Source: Paenibacillus sp. J31TS4
GTDB lineage: Bacteria; Bacillota; Bacilli; Paenibacillales; NBRC-103111
Reading direction: 5' to 3'
Assembly (NCBI RefSeq): GCF_018403265.1
Contig: NZ_BOSI01000007.1
Location: forward strand, 1 to 64,000
DNA length: 64,000 nt
Positions 1-7,446 of the stretch are shown piece by piece. The position numbers were made by a program, and so were the translations under genes. Position 1 is the first letter of the stretch. Each line of letters begins with the position of its first letter. The notes below the pieces were generated by a model. It had not been told where the DNA came from, did not search any database, and was given only the letters and a program-made list of their open reading frames with translations.

Positions 1-311
1 CGATGCCGATCATCGCGGTCATGATTCTGTTCTACGCGGTCGGGCACTGGAACGCCTTCTTCAACGCCCTCATCTACCTGACCGACCGGGGCAAGTATCC
101 GCTGCAGCTGATTCTGCGGGAGATCCTGATCCAGGGCCAGATGGCGGATATGGTCGACATGGCGGACGACTCGCTCGCCAAGAAGATCATGGAAGTGGAA
201 GTCATCAAGTATGCGGTTGTGGTCATCGCCAATCTGCCGGTGCTGATTCTGTATCCGTTCCTTCAGAAGTACTTCGTGAAGGGCGTTATGATCGGCGCAC
301 TGAAAGGCTGA
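1..311 (+). CDS. Carbohydrate ABC transporter permease, C-terminal part
   Basis: This is the 3' end of a gene that begins before the window; the codon frame starts at base 3 and about 102 residues are visible. It contains two hydrophobic stretches, one near the start and one before the C-terminus, with a loop between that is typical of the last part of LplC/YtcP-type sugar permeases. The protein would be one of two membrane subunits importing an oligosaccharide delivered by the lipoprotein encoded next. The 56-base gap to that gene and the shared strand suggest one operon. The family call rests on the tail sequence and the context, since the EAA loop is only partly seen. Confidence 0.85.
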   Translation, partial: MPIIAVMILFYAVGHWNAFFNALIYLTDRGKYPLQLILREILIQGQMADMVDMADDSLAKKIMEVEVIKYAVVVIANLPVLILYPFLQKYFVKGVMIGALKG

Positions 312-367
312 TGTAACATAACGATTTAGATTATGGGCTCTTGAGGAAAAAGGGGAGGTCAAAGAAA

Positions 368-1990
368 GTGGCAATGAAGAAATGGACAGCAGCACTGGTA
401 ACATCGGCGGTGACCGCTAGTTTGGTGGCGGGCTGCGGAGGCGGAGGCGACGCTTCTGGCGACAGCGGCAAGAAAGGAGAGGCGCAGAACAGCAACCTGA
501 ATGCAACGGGCTTTCCGATTGTGAAGGAACCGATCAAGCTGACCTTCTTTACGGGCAAGGCCGCTACCACGGCGAACAACTGGAACGAGACGGTGATTTG
601 GAAGGAATACGCCAAAATGACGAACATCAACGTCGACTTCCAGCTCGTGCCGTTCGACAACCTGACGGAGAAGCGCAACCTCTCCCTGGCGAGCGGCGAC
701 TATCCGGACGCGTTCCATACGACCCGAATGACGAATACCGATCTGGTGAAATACGGCTCGCAGGGGACGTTCATCAAGCTGAATGACCTGATCGACAAAT
801 ATGCGCCGAACCTGAAAAAGATTTTGGACGCAGACCCCTCGATCCGCAAAGGGATTACGATGGCGGACGGCAACATTTACGCATTCCCGCTCATCTACGA
901 CCAGCAGTTCACATCTGCTCTTCTTGGCGCGAAGCTCTGGTACAAGAAGGATTGGCTCGACGCGCTCGGCATGAAGGAGCCGACGACGCTGGACGAATTC
1001 TACGAGTATCTGAAAGCGGTTAAGAATACCGACCTGAACAAGAACGGCAAAGCCGATGAGATCGGCTACGGCGGCGTCGGCTATGCTGATCTGCTCAACA
1101 AGCTGAAGGGCAGCTTCGGTCTCATGAACCGCGGCACCGCTCAGCCGAACGTGGACATGGATCCGAAGACGAACGAGCTGCGCTTTGTCCCGACAGCGCC
1201 GGAGTACAAGGAAATGCTTCAGTACGTCAACAAGCTTACGAAGGAAGGCTTGATTGAAAAGGAAATCACCACGATCAAGAGCAACCAGTTCTATGCGAAG
1301 GGCGCTGAGGGCGTCTACGGTTCGATGGTGACCACGAGCCCGTACACCCTCATGAAGCAGACCACCTACGTCGGAATGCCGATGCTGAAGGGACCGAACG
1401 GCCAGGACAAGTTCACGGCCATCCGTTCTCCGCTCGTTCAGACAGGCGCATTCGTCATTACGGACAAGAACAAGAATCCGGAGGCGACCGTCCGCTGGAT
1501 GGATTACTTCTACAGCGAAGAGGGTAACAAGATGTTCTTCATGGGCATCAAGGACCAGTCGTATACGGAGACGGCAGACGGCAAAGTCCAGTACACGGAT
1601 GAGATCACGAAGAACCCGCAGGGGCTGACGCTCGAGCAAGCAGTCGTCAAGTATGTGACCTGGCCGGGCGGCAGCTACCCAGGCATCGTACGCCAGAAAT
1701 TCTTCGCGGGCGCTGAGGCGCTGCCGGAATCGATCGAAGCGGCGAAGAAGGTCGAGCCGAACCTGATCAAGGACATTTGGCCGCCGTTCAGCTTCACCGA
1801 CGCAGAGAACGAGAAGCTGATCACGCTGCAGAACGATATTCACACGTACGTGACCGAGATGGAGACCAAGTTCATTACCGGAACGATTCCGTTCACCGAG
1901 TGGGACAACTATGTGGCGACCATCAAAAAGATGGGAGTCGACGAATATCTTAAGATCTACAAAGCAGGCTACGACCGCTATAAAAAATAA
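368..1990 (+). CDS. Extracellular sugar-binding lipoprotein of ABC transporter (LplA-like)
   Basis: This is a family 1 extracellular solute-binding protein of about 540 residues. I chose GTG 368 because AGGGGAGG at 351-358 sits nine bases upstream; the TTG at 341 would place that site inside the gene, and ATG 374 is also possible. The N-terminus is a lipoprotein signal: Lys-Lys, a hydrophobic run and the lipobox LVAGC with Cys23, followed by a Gly/Ser-rich tether. The mature part has a Ca-binding-like DLNKNGKADE stretch common in the long LplA/YtcQ class. It follows the permease and precedes two sugar oxidoreductases, so it probably delivers a plant-type oligosaccharide. The substrate cannot be read from the sequence. 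Confidence 0.93.
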   Translation: MAMKKWTAALVTSAVTASLVAGCGGGGDASGDSGKKGEAQNSNLNATGFPIVKEPIKLTFFTGKAATTANNWNETVIWKEYAKMTNINVDFQLVPFDNLTEKRNLSLASGDYPDAFHTTRMTNTDLVKYGSQGTFIKLNDLIDKYAPNLKKILDADPSIRKGITMADGNIYAFPLIYDQQFTSALLGAKLWYKKDWLDALGMKEPTTLDEFYEYLKAVKNTDLNKNGKADEIGYGGVGYADLLNKLKGSFGLMNRGTAQPNVDMDPKTNELRFVPTAPEYKEMLQYVNKLTKEGLIEKEITTIKSNQFYAKGAEGVYGSMVTTSPYTLMKQTTYVGMPMLKGPNGQDKFTAIRSPLVQTGAFVITDKNKNPEATVRWMDYFYSEEGNKMFFMGIKDQSYTETADGKVQYTDEITKNPQGLTLEQAVVKYVTWPGGSYPGIVRQKFFAGAEALPESIEAAKKVEPNLIKDIWPPFSFTDAENEKLITLQNDIHTYVTEMETKFITGTIPFTEWDNYVATIKKMGVDEYLKIYKAGYDRYKK

Positions 1991-2019
1991 AAGAAAGCGT
2001 TCTATCTTGCTCCAAACAA

Positions 2020-2028
2020 TGGTATAAT
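2020..2028 (+). promoter_or_regulatory. Extended -10 promoter before the oxidoreductase pair
   Basis: TGGTATAAT is a perfect extended -10 element (TG at 2020-2021, TATAAT at 2023-2028). No good -35 lies 16-18 bases upstream. Transcription would start near 2035 and read the genes at 2105 and 3115. Confidence 0.55.
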
Positions 2029-2034
2029 CACAAC

Positions 2035-2061
2035 GGAAAAGGAGGCTGCGCCTCCTTTTCC
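2035..2061. terminator. Perfect 12-bp hairpin, terminator-like or 5' mRNA structure
   Basis: Arms GGAAAAGGAGGC (2035-2046) and GCCTCCTTTTCC (2050-2061) pair perfectly around a three-base loop. There is no T-run after it. It may weakly end the binding-protein transcript. It also lies where a transcript from the extended -10 at 2020-2028 would begin, so it could form the 5' end of that mRNA. Confidence 0.6.
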
Positions 2062-2104
2062 TATTCGGACCTTAAATTACAGGAATCATGGGAGGGACCA
2101 GTCA

Positions 2105-3112
2105 ATGAAAGTCGCCGTTATCGGCTGCGGAGGGATGGGGAGAACCCACGCAAGCGACTATGCGAAGATGCCCGGAGCCGAGCTAGCCGCGGTCGTCGAT
2201 TTCATGGAGGAAGCAGCCAAGTCTGCCGCGGAAGCGTACGGAACGCAAGCCTACACCGATTTTGACCAGATGCTCGACGAGGTTGATCCGGATGTAGTGG
2301 ATATTTGCCTGCCGACTTACCTGCATAAGGAGTACGTCATTCGTGCGGCCAATCGCGGGAAGCACGTCATCTGCGAGAAGCCGATCGCTCCGACAAAGGA
2401 AGACGCCCAAGAAATGATCGACGTATGCCGCAAACAAGGCGTCCGCCTATTTGTCGCACACGTCGTTCGTTTTTTCCCGAACTATCTGGACATCAGCCGC
2501 AAGGTCGAAAGCGGTGCTATCGGCAAGGTAGGCGTCGTCAACGCCAAGCGGAGGGGCGGCCATCCGGGCCGGACGCGTCCGTGGTATAACGACCGGGCCA
2601 AAACCGGCAGCGTGATCATGGATCTGATGATTCACGACATAGACTTTCTGCGTGGCATGCTTGGAGAGGTCAGCTCGGTATACGCCATGAGCCGGCTGAC
2701 CGAGCATATGGAATATACCCTCGTGACGCTGCGCTTCGAGCAAGGGGCCATCGCCAACATCGAAGGCTTCTGGGGCTACCCCGGCAGCTTCACGACGGCC
2801 ATCGAAGTGGCTGGCTCAGAGGGCATTATCCGCTTCGACAGTGAGACAACCTCGACGGTGAAGATTCGCAAAATCGCCGAGACGGAGGGGGCCGCTCCCG
2901 TCGTCGTCTCTGCCGACCGGAGTCCGACTCTCCATGATCCTTATTACTATGAACTGGAGCACTTCCTGTCGTGCATTCGCACCGGGGAAGAGGCTCGCGT
3001 AACAGCGGAGGACGGCCTGAAGGCGATCGAGATCTGCCTGGCAGCCGTCGAATCGGCAGAGACCGGACAGCCGGTGACCTTCGGGTCGGACAGCAAGGCG
3101 GGGAGGGAATAG
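2105..3112 (+). CDS. Gfo/Idh/MocA family oxidoreductase
   Basis: This 335-residue protein is a predicted NAD(P)-dependent sugar or inositol-type dehydrogenase. The N-terminal Rossmann motif GCGGMGRTH (about residues 7-15) binds the dinucleotide. The EKP motif (CEKPIAPTKEDA, about residue 97), with the family's catalytic-site lysine, follows, then the alpha/beta substrate domain (Gfo_Idh_MocA_C). ATG 2105 is preceded by GGGAGG. It lies directly upstream of a second family member and downstream of a sugar ABC transporter, so it probably oxidises a sugar imported by that system. The exact substrate is unknown. Confidence 0.92.
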   Translation: MKVAVIGCGGMGRTHASDYAKMPGAELAAVVDFMEEAAKSAAEAYGTQAYTDFDQMLDEVDPDVVDICLPTYLHKEYVIRAANRGKHVICEKPIAPTKEDAQEMIDVCRKQGVRLFVAHVVRFFPNYLDISRKVESGAIGKVGVVNAKRRGGHPGRTRPWYNDRAKTGSVIMDLMIHDIDFLRGMLGEVSSVYAMSRLTEHMEYTLVTLRFEQGAIANIEGFWGYPGSFTTAIEVAGSEGIIRFDSETTSTVKIRKIAETEGAAPVVVSADRSPTLHDPYYYELEHFLSCIRTGEEARVTAEDGLKAIEICLAAVESAETGQPVTFGSDSKAGRE

Positions 3113-3114
3113 AA

Positions 3115-4098
3115 ATGAACCACGTTAAAGTTGGAATGATCAGCTTCGCGCATGGACATGCCTTCAGCTACTTGCGGGGGCTGCTGGAGCTGCCGAATGT
3201 TACGGTTACCGGGATCGCCGACGAAGTCCGCGATCGTGTCGCCGGCGTCGTCGAGAAGCACGGACTGGCGTATTACGAGGATTACCGCGAGCTGCTGAAG
3301 ACGGATATCGACGCTGTCGTCATTTGCTCCGAGAACGTGCATCACGCCCAGCAGACCATCGACTCCGCGAACGCGGGCAAGCATGTGCTGTGCGAAAAGC
3401 CGCTCGGCATCTCCACGGAGGAGATGCAGCGGATGATCGACGTCTGCCGCGAGAAGGGCGTCCAGCTGATGACCGCGTTTCCGTGCCGCTACATAACGGC
3501 TGTTCTCGATGCGAAGGCCGCCATTGAGCGGGGAGAGATCGGCGAGATTCTCGCGATCAAGGGAACGAACCGCGGCACGATGCCAGGCAGCTGGTTCATC
3601 GAGCCAGAGCTGTCCGGCGGTGGCGCTGTCCTCGATCATACCGTACACGTCATGGACCTGATGAACTGGTTCCTGGACAGCCCGGTTGCCGAGGTATATG
3701 CAGAGGCCGGTACGTTCTTCCACGATATCAAGGTAGACGATTCGGGCATGGTCCATGTGAAGTTCGAGAACGGCGTCATCGCCGCGCTCGACACCAGCTG
3801 GTCCCGCCCCAAAATGTTCCCGACCTGGGGCGACGTGACGATGGAGATCGTCGGTACCAAGGGCGTCGTCAGCATCGATTCGTTCAACCAGAAGAACGAA
3901 GTGTTCAGCAATCTCGCCGCCAAGCCGACCTACAGCGGATGGGGAGACAGCATGGACGGCCGTCTGGTCGAAGGCTTCGTGAACGCCATCGCGAACGGCA
4001 CGCCGGTACCGATTACCGGTGAGGATGGCTTGAAGTCGGCGCAGGTAGCACTGGCTGCTTATGAGTCCATCGCCCAGAAGAAAGCGATCAAGCTTTAA
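3115..4098 (+). CDS. Gfo/Idh/MocA family oxidoreductase, second copy
   Basis: This 327-residue paralogue starts two bases after the stop of the preceding oxidoreductase; GGGAGG at the end of that gene serves as its ribosome site. The dinucleotide loop is atypical (GMISFAHGHAF), with His and Phe where GxGxxG glycines are usual, a variant seen in some sugar-acid and inosose members. The motif CEKPLGISTEEM and the C-terminal substrate domain are intact. The pair probably performs successive or alternative oxidations of one imported carbohydrate. The transcript ends at the strong terminator at 4151. Confidence 0.91.
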   Translation: MNHVKVGMISFAHGHAFSYLRGLLELPNVTVTGIADEVRDRVAGVVEKHGLAYYEDYRELLKTDIDAVVICSENVHHAQQTIDSANAGKHVLCEKPLGISTEEMQRMIDVCREKGVQLMTAFPCRYITAVLDAKAAIERGEIGEILAIKGTNRGTMPGSWFIEPELSGGGAVLDHTVHVMDLMNWFLDSPVAEVYAEAGTFFHDIKVDDSGMVHVKFENGVIAALDTSWSRPKMFPTWGDVTMEIVGTKGVVSIDSFNQKNEVFSNLAAKPTYSGWGDSMDGRLVEGFVNAIANGTPVPITGEDGLKSAQVALAAYESIAQKKAIKL

Positions 4099-4150
4099 GA
4101 GACCGGCTGCCTGCCCGTTCCCCGTTGAACCAAGGTCCGGACACTAACCC

Positions 4151-4186
4151 AAAAAGACCAGAGCGCTTGGCGCTCTGGTCTTTTTG
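4151..4186. terminator. Intrinsic terminator, bidirectional
   Basis: Perfect 16-bp inverted repeat: arms 4151-4166 and 4170-4185 with a three-base loop, A-run on the left and T-run on the right. It ends the oxidoreductase transcript and the convergent araC-type gene. Confidence 0.93.
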
Positions 4187-4360
4187 TCGTTGTCGGACAT
4201 TGGATGGAGTCCAGGGACGGATGGCGAGGCGGGCGATGGAGGAAGGCCGGGTAACCCGACGGTACAGCAGGGATGTCCGAAGTGCGCTGGCGTAACCGAG
4301 CGGCCTCCGGGGCACCCGGCATAACTGCGGGAGCGGGGCGTGCCTCCCTGGCTCCCCGGT

Positions 4361-5278
4361 CTAGCCCGCCGGATGCTGCTTCCCGCCTGCGAGCTCGGGT
4401 ATGCCGGCGACGAACGCCTGGCGGTATTCGCTTGGCGTCTGGCCCTTCAGCTCCTTGAATACCCTCGAGAACGTCCGAAACGAGTCGAAGCCGACTTCGG
4501 TAGCGATTTCCGATACCGTCATCTGTGTCGTAATCAAGAGACTCGAGGCGCGCCGGATGCGCAGGGCGTGCAGATAAGCGAGGAAGCTTTGGCCGACCTG
4601 CTCCTTGAAGGTCCGGCTCAAATACGGGACACTGAGGCCGAACCGGCGGGACAGGTCCTCCAGGGTCATATGGTCAAGGTAATGGGTATGCACATATTGA
4701 ATGATGGCCCAGATCGCCCGGCGGGATTCGGGACCGCTCGGCGCCGATTCGGCCGATTCGCCATTCCGGTTCGCCCGGAGATAGAGCAGCAGTGCTTCGA
4801 TGAGCTTCGCGCGGATGCAGCTGTTCTTCCCGACGCGGTCGCCCCGGTGCTCCTCAAGCATCTGGGTGCAGAGGATACGCAGCGTATCCGCCTGCTCGGG
4901 GGGCAGATCGACGTAGGAGGACAGCGTCTCGCCTGCCTTCAGGAGGAGACTGCCGAGCTCGGCATCTACGGACGATCCGAACAGCAGGCTGATATCGAAC
5001 ATGCAGCAGAACACCTTGATCGGCGTCCCCGGATCGCTGTAGATTTCGTGAATATGATGCGGCAGCAGGAACGAGACCGTCCCCGGCTTCATCGGATGCT
5101 TGCGGCCGTTAATGATCTCGGTTCCGCTGCCTTCGATAACAAACGACAGCTCGACGAAATCGTGGTGATGAAGCGGGACGCTTGGCTGGATCGTATTGAT
5201 CGAGATATAAAAAGGAAACTGTCCCCGTTTGATATTCGCGTGCGACAAGGCATCCTGATAGACGGGATAAAGAGCCAT
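4361..5278 (-). CDS. AraC family transcriptional regulator
   Basis: This 305-residue regulator has an N-terminal cupin sugar-binding domain (HHHDFVELSFVIEG near residues 37-50) and two C-terminal AraC helix-turn-helix motifs in the last 100 residues, ending in the signature FRTFSRVFKELKGQTPSEYR. I chose ATG at 5278, which follows AACAGGAGGGAATCGC on the coding strand; a frame extending to 5404 would add an unlikely Pro-rich leader. It is divergent from the binding lipoprotein at 5735 and convergent with the oxidoreductases, so it probably controls one or both sugar-uptake units. The inducer is not known. Confidence 0.93.
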   Translation of the reverse strand: MALYPVYQDALSHANIKRGQFPFYISINTIQPSVPLHHHDFVELSFVIEGSGTEIINGRKHPMKPGTVSFLLPHHIHEIYSDPGTPIKVFCCMFDISLLFGSSVDAELGSLLLKAGETLSSYVDLPPEQADTLRILCTQMLEEHRGDRVGKNSCIRAKLIEALLLYLRANRNGESAESAPSGPESRRAIWAIIQYVHTHYLDHMTLEDLSRRFGLSVPYLSRTFKEQVGQSFLAYLHALRIRRASSLLITTQMTVSEIATEVGFDSFRTFSRVFKELKGQTPSEYRQAFVAGIPELAGGKQHPAG

Positions 5279-5734
5279 GCGATTCCCTCCTGTTAACGCT
5301 TCCAACGATCGGCCGGAATGAAGGGCGGCTGCGGATAAGGGTGGGGGCCGATTTGGTCTTAGTGTACCATAGGGGACCGTGGGAGGGGGAGAGGAATTAC
5401 ACAACTTTAAGCGGAAAAGGAAGCGGGCGAACGGACGACCTTAATAGGTCTTTAATCGCAGAATCCGCCATAATTGGCATGTCTATATAAAAATTGACTC
5501 TCTCATTCGGTTTCGCTCCCTTATCATAAATATGTAACAGGTATATGACCAGTTCATATGTTTGCGTCCATCCCTCATGCAGCGGCAGAGAGACAACTGT
5601 TACCTCAACTTGTAAGCGGTTTCTAACGCAGCATGGCAGGGTCTATCCGCCGCCGATCCAATCCACTGGGCGCACGCAAGGATAGGAAGAGGGCAGCCTG
5701 TCAGTACACTTATTTTTTGGGGAGGTCATCCGGT
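5279..5734. other. Divergent intergenic region between AraC regulator and binding protein
   Basis: No gene is evident in these 456 bases. The centre is AT-rich. It holds TTGACT (5494-5499), but the best -10 (TATCAT, 5522) is 22 bases away, too far for a normal promoter. A dyad ATATGA-N5-TCATAT lies at 5543-5559 and is a candidate site for the neighbouring AraC protein. Confidence 0.5.
5543..5559. promoter_or_regulatory. Candidate operator dyad ATATGA-N5-TCATAT
   Basis: Six-base arms are separated by five bases in the AT-rich spacer between the divergent regulator and the lipoprotein gene, about 180 bases before the lipoprotein start. Assignment to the AraC protein is inference from position only. 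Confidence 0.35.
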
Positions 5735-7339
5735 TTGAAGACATTTCGAGCAGCGTCGGCTGTGTTGTTGGCGTCGTCATTGGCACTGAGTGCATGCGGA
5801 AGCGATACGGGCAAGGACACGAATACGAATACATCCACTTCCTCGCCCGGAGCAAGCACCAACAGCAAGGAAAAATTGACCCTGAATTGGATGTGGGTCG
5901 TGAACAACTCGTCCGCCAAGCTGCCTGCGGCCGACAAGGATTTTGTCAGGAAGGCGATTGAAGAGAAGTTCAACGTGACGATCAACCTGGAGTATATGGT
6001 CTTCGGAACCGACTATACCAACAAGCTCAATCTTAAGCTGAGCGGCGGCGACGCGCCGGATATGTTCATGGCGGGCGGACAGGAATCCAACAAGTACATT
6101 CTCGACAAAGTATCGGCCGACCTGACCAAGTACGTCACTCCCCAGAACATGCCCAATTACTTCAAATCGTGGATCACGGAGCCCGAGATGAAGCGTTATC
6201 AGGTGCAGGATGTCTTTATGCGCGCGCCCGTTCCGTTTATGAAATCGCAGTACTTCTCCTATTACGTCCGGAAGGATTGGCTGGATAAGCTCGGCCTCAA
6301 GATCCCCGAGACCTACGACGAGATGATTAACGTCATGAAGGCGTTCACGCTCAACGACCCGGATGGCAACGGCAAGAACGATACGTACGGCTTCTCGGCT
6401 GCCGGCAACGGCGCCAGCGTTCCGGGCGATTTCCCCGAGTGGTTCTCGAACGGCATGGCAGGCGGCCTGTATCTCGAAAACGACCAATTCATCGACCGGG
6501 GCAGCGATCTGCGCACCGGCAAAGTACTCGACGATATCCGCAAGACCATCGCGGCCAAGATCGTAGACCCCGACTGGTATCTCAACAAGCCTGGTCAACA
6601 GCTGGAGAAGGCGCAAACGGGCAAAGTGGGCATCTTCTACTCCGCTACGCGCGAAATCGCATTCGACAATGCGGCGGTCAGCGTGCAGAAGAAGACCAAG
6701 GAGATTACCGGCGTCCAGACGGCCGACTGGCAGCCGTTCCACATCGCGGCCAAAACCGGTGTCGGCACCGAGGTGCTCCCGGGTACGCCGTTCATGTTCA
6801 GCGCCAAGGCGTCCGACGAGAAGATCAAGCGCTCTATCGAGATCCTTGACTGGCTCAGCTCACCCGAAGGGTTTCTGCTGACGAACTACGGCCAGGAAGG
6901 CGTGCATTACAAGAAGAACGGCAACCGGATCGAAATTCAGGCCGATGCCTATAAGAAGGACATCGTCGACAATGGCAGCTTCCTGGACGTCTGGGGCGCC
7001 TTCACCCCGAACGAGCCGGAGCGTCTCGGCATGGAGCTGATCGACCCGAACGAGACGGACCACGACCGCGCCATCCTGGCGAAGCTGCGCTCGTACAAGT
7101 ATATTCCGTCTATCGGCACCAACGTAGCGCCCCCGACCGGAACGGATCTGTCCGCCTTCCGGAAGCAGATGAACCTGTTTCATACGAAGGTTCTGTTCGA
7201 CGAGAAGGATTCTTCCAACTGGCCCAAGTACCGGGCAGAGCTGATGGAGAAATACGGCGGCAAAGCCATCTTCGAAGGGTACGCTGAGCAGATTTCGAAA
7301 GCTCTCGGCAAAACCTACACCTTCAAGGCCGCAAACTAA
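5735..7339 (+). CDS. Extracellular sugar-binding lipoprotein, orphan
   Basis: This solute-binding protein of 534 residues is related to the one at 368. I chose TTG 5735 because GGGGAGGT at 5719-5726 lies eight bases upstream; the longer frame from 5633 adds a basic leader that would hide the signal peptide. The start MKTFRAASAVLLASSLALSAC is a lipoprotein signal with Cys21, followed by a Thr/Asn/Ser-rich tether. It stands alone between an AraC regulator and a terminator, with no permease or ATPase gene beside it. It must therefore use a transporter encoded elsewhere, possibly the one at the left end of the window, or act as a sensor. Confidence 0.92.
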   Translation: MKTFRAASAVLLASSLALSACGSDTGKDTNTNTSTSSPGASTNSKEKLTLNWMWVVNNSSAKLPAADKDFVRKAIEEKFNVTINLEYMVFGTDYTNKLNLKLSGGDAPDMFMAGGQESNKYILDKVSADLTKYVTPQNMPNYFKSWITEPEMKRYQVQDVFMRAPVPFMKSQYFSYYVRKDWLDKLGLKIPETYDEMINVMKAFTLNDPDGNGKNDTYGFSAAGNGASVPGDFPEWFSNGMAGGLYLENDQFIDRGSDLRTGKVLDDIRKTIAAKIVDPDWYLNKPGQQLEKAQTGKVGIFYSATREIAFDNAAVSVQKKTKEITGVQTADWQPFHIAAKTGVGTEVLPGTPFMFSAKASDEKIKRSIEILDWLSSPEGFLLTNYGQEGVHYKKNGNRIEIQADAYKKDIVDNGSFLDVWGAFTPNEPERLGMELIDPNETDHDRAILAKLRSYKYIPSIGTNVAPPTGTDLSAFRKQMNLFHTKVLFDEKDSSNWPKYRAELMEKYGGKAIFEGYAEQISKALGKTYTFKAAN

Positions 7340-7394
7340 CCGGCGTCTGCCGATACGGCCGGTCCGGGAAGGCGGGCCCGGAGGCCGCCGCCCG

Positions 7395-7430
7395 CAAAAA
7401 CACCCCCGCCAGCCGGCGGGGGTGTTTTTG
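7395..7430. terminator. Intrinsic terminator, bidirectional
   Basis: Perfect 16-bp arms (7395-7410 and 7415-7430) with flanking A-run and T-run. It serves the lipoprotein gene on the plus strand and helD on the minus strand. Confidence 0.93.
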
Positions 7431-7446
7431 CTTGATTTGAAGTTCG

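Noticed and set aside
359-1843. 494-residue open frame on the minus strand opposite the binding lipoprotein
   Set aside because: No start signal or fold; the plus strand has signal peptide, lipobox and family sequence.
5494-5527. TTGACT and TATCAT as promoter of the orphan lipoprotein
   Set aside because: The 22-base spacing is too long for a normal promoter and the -10 is weak.
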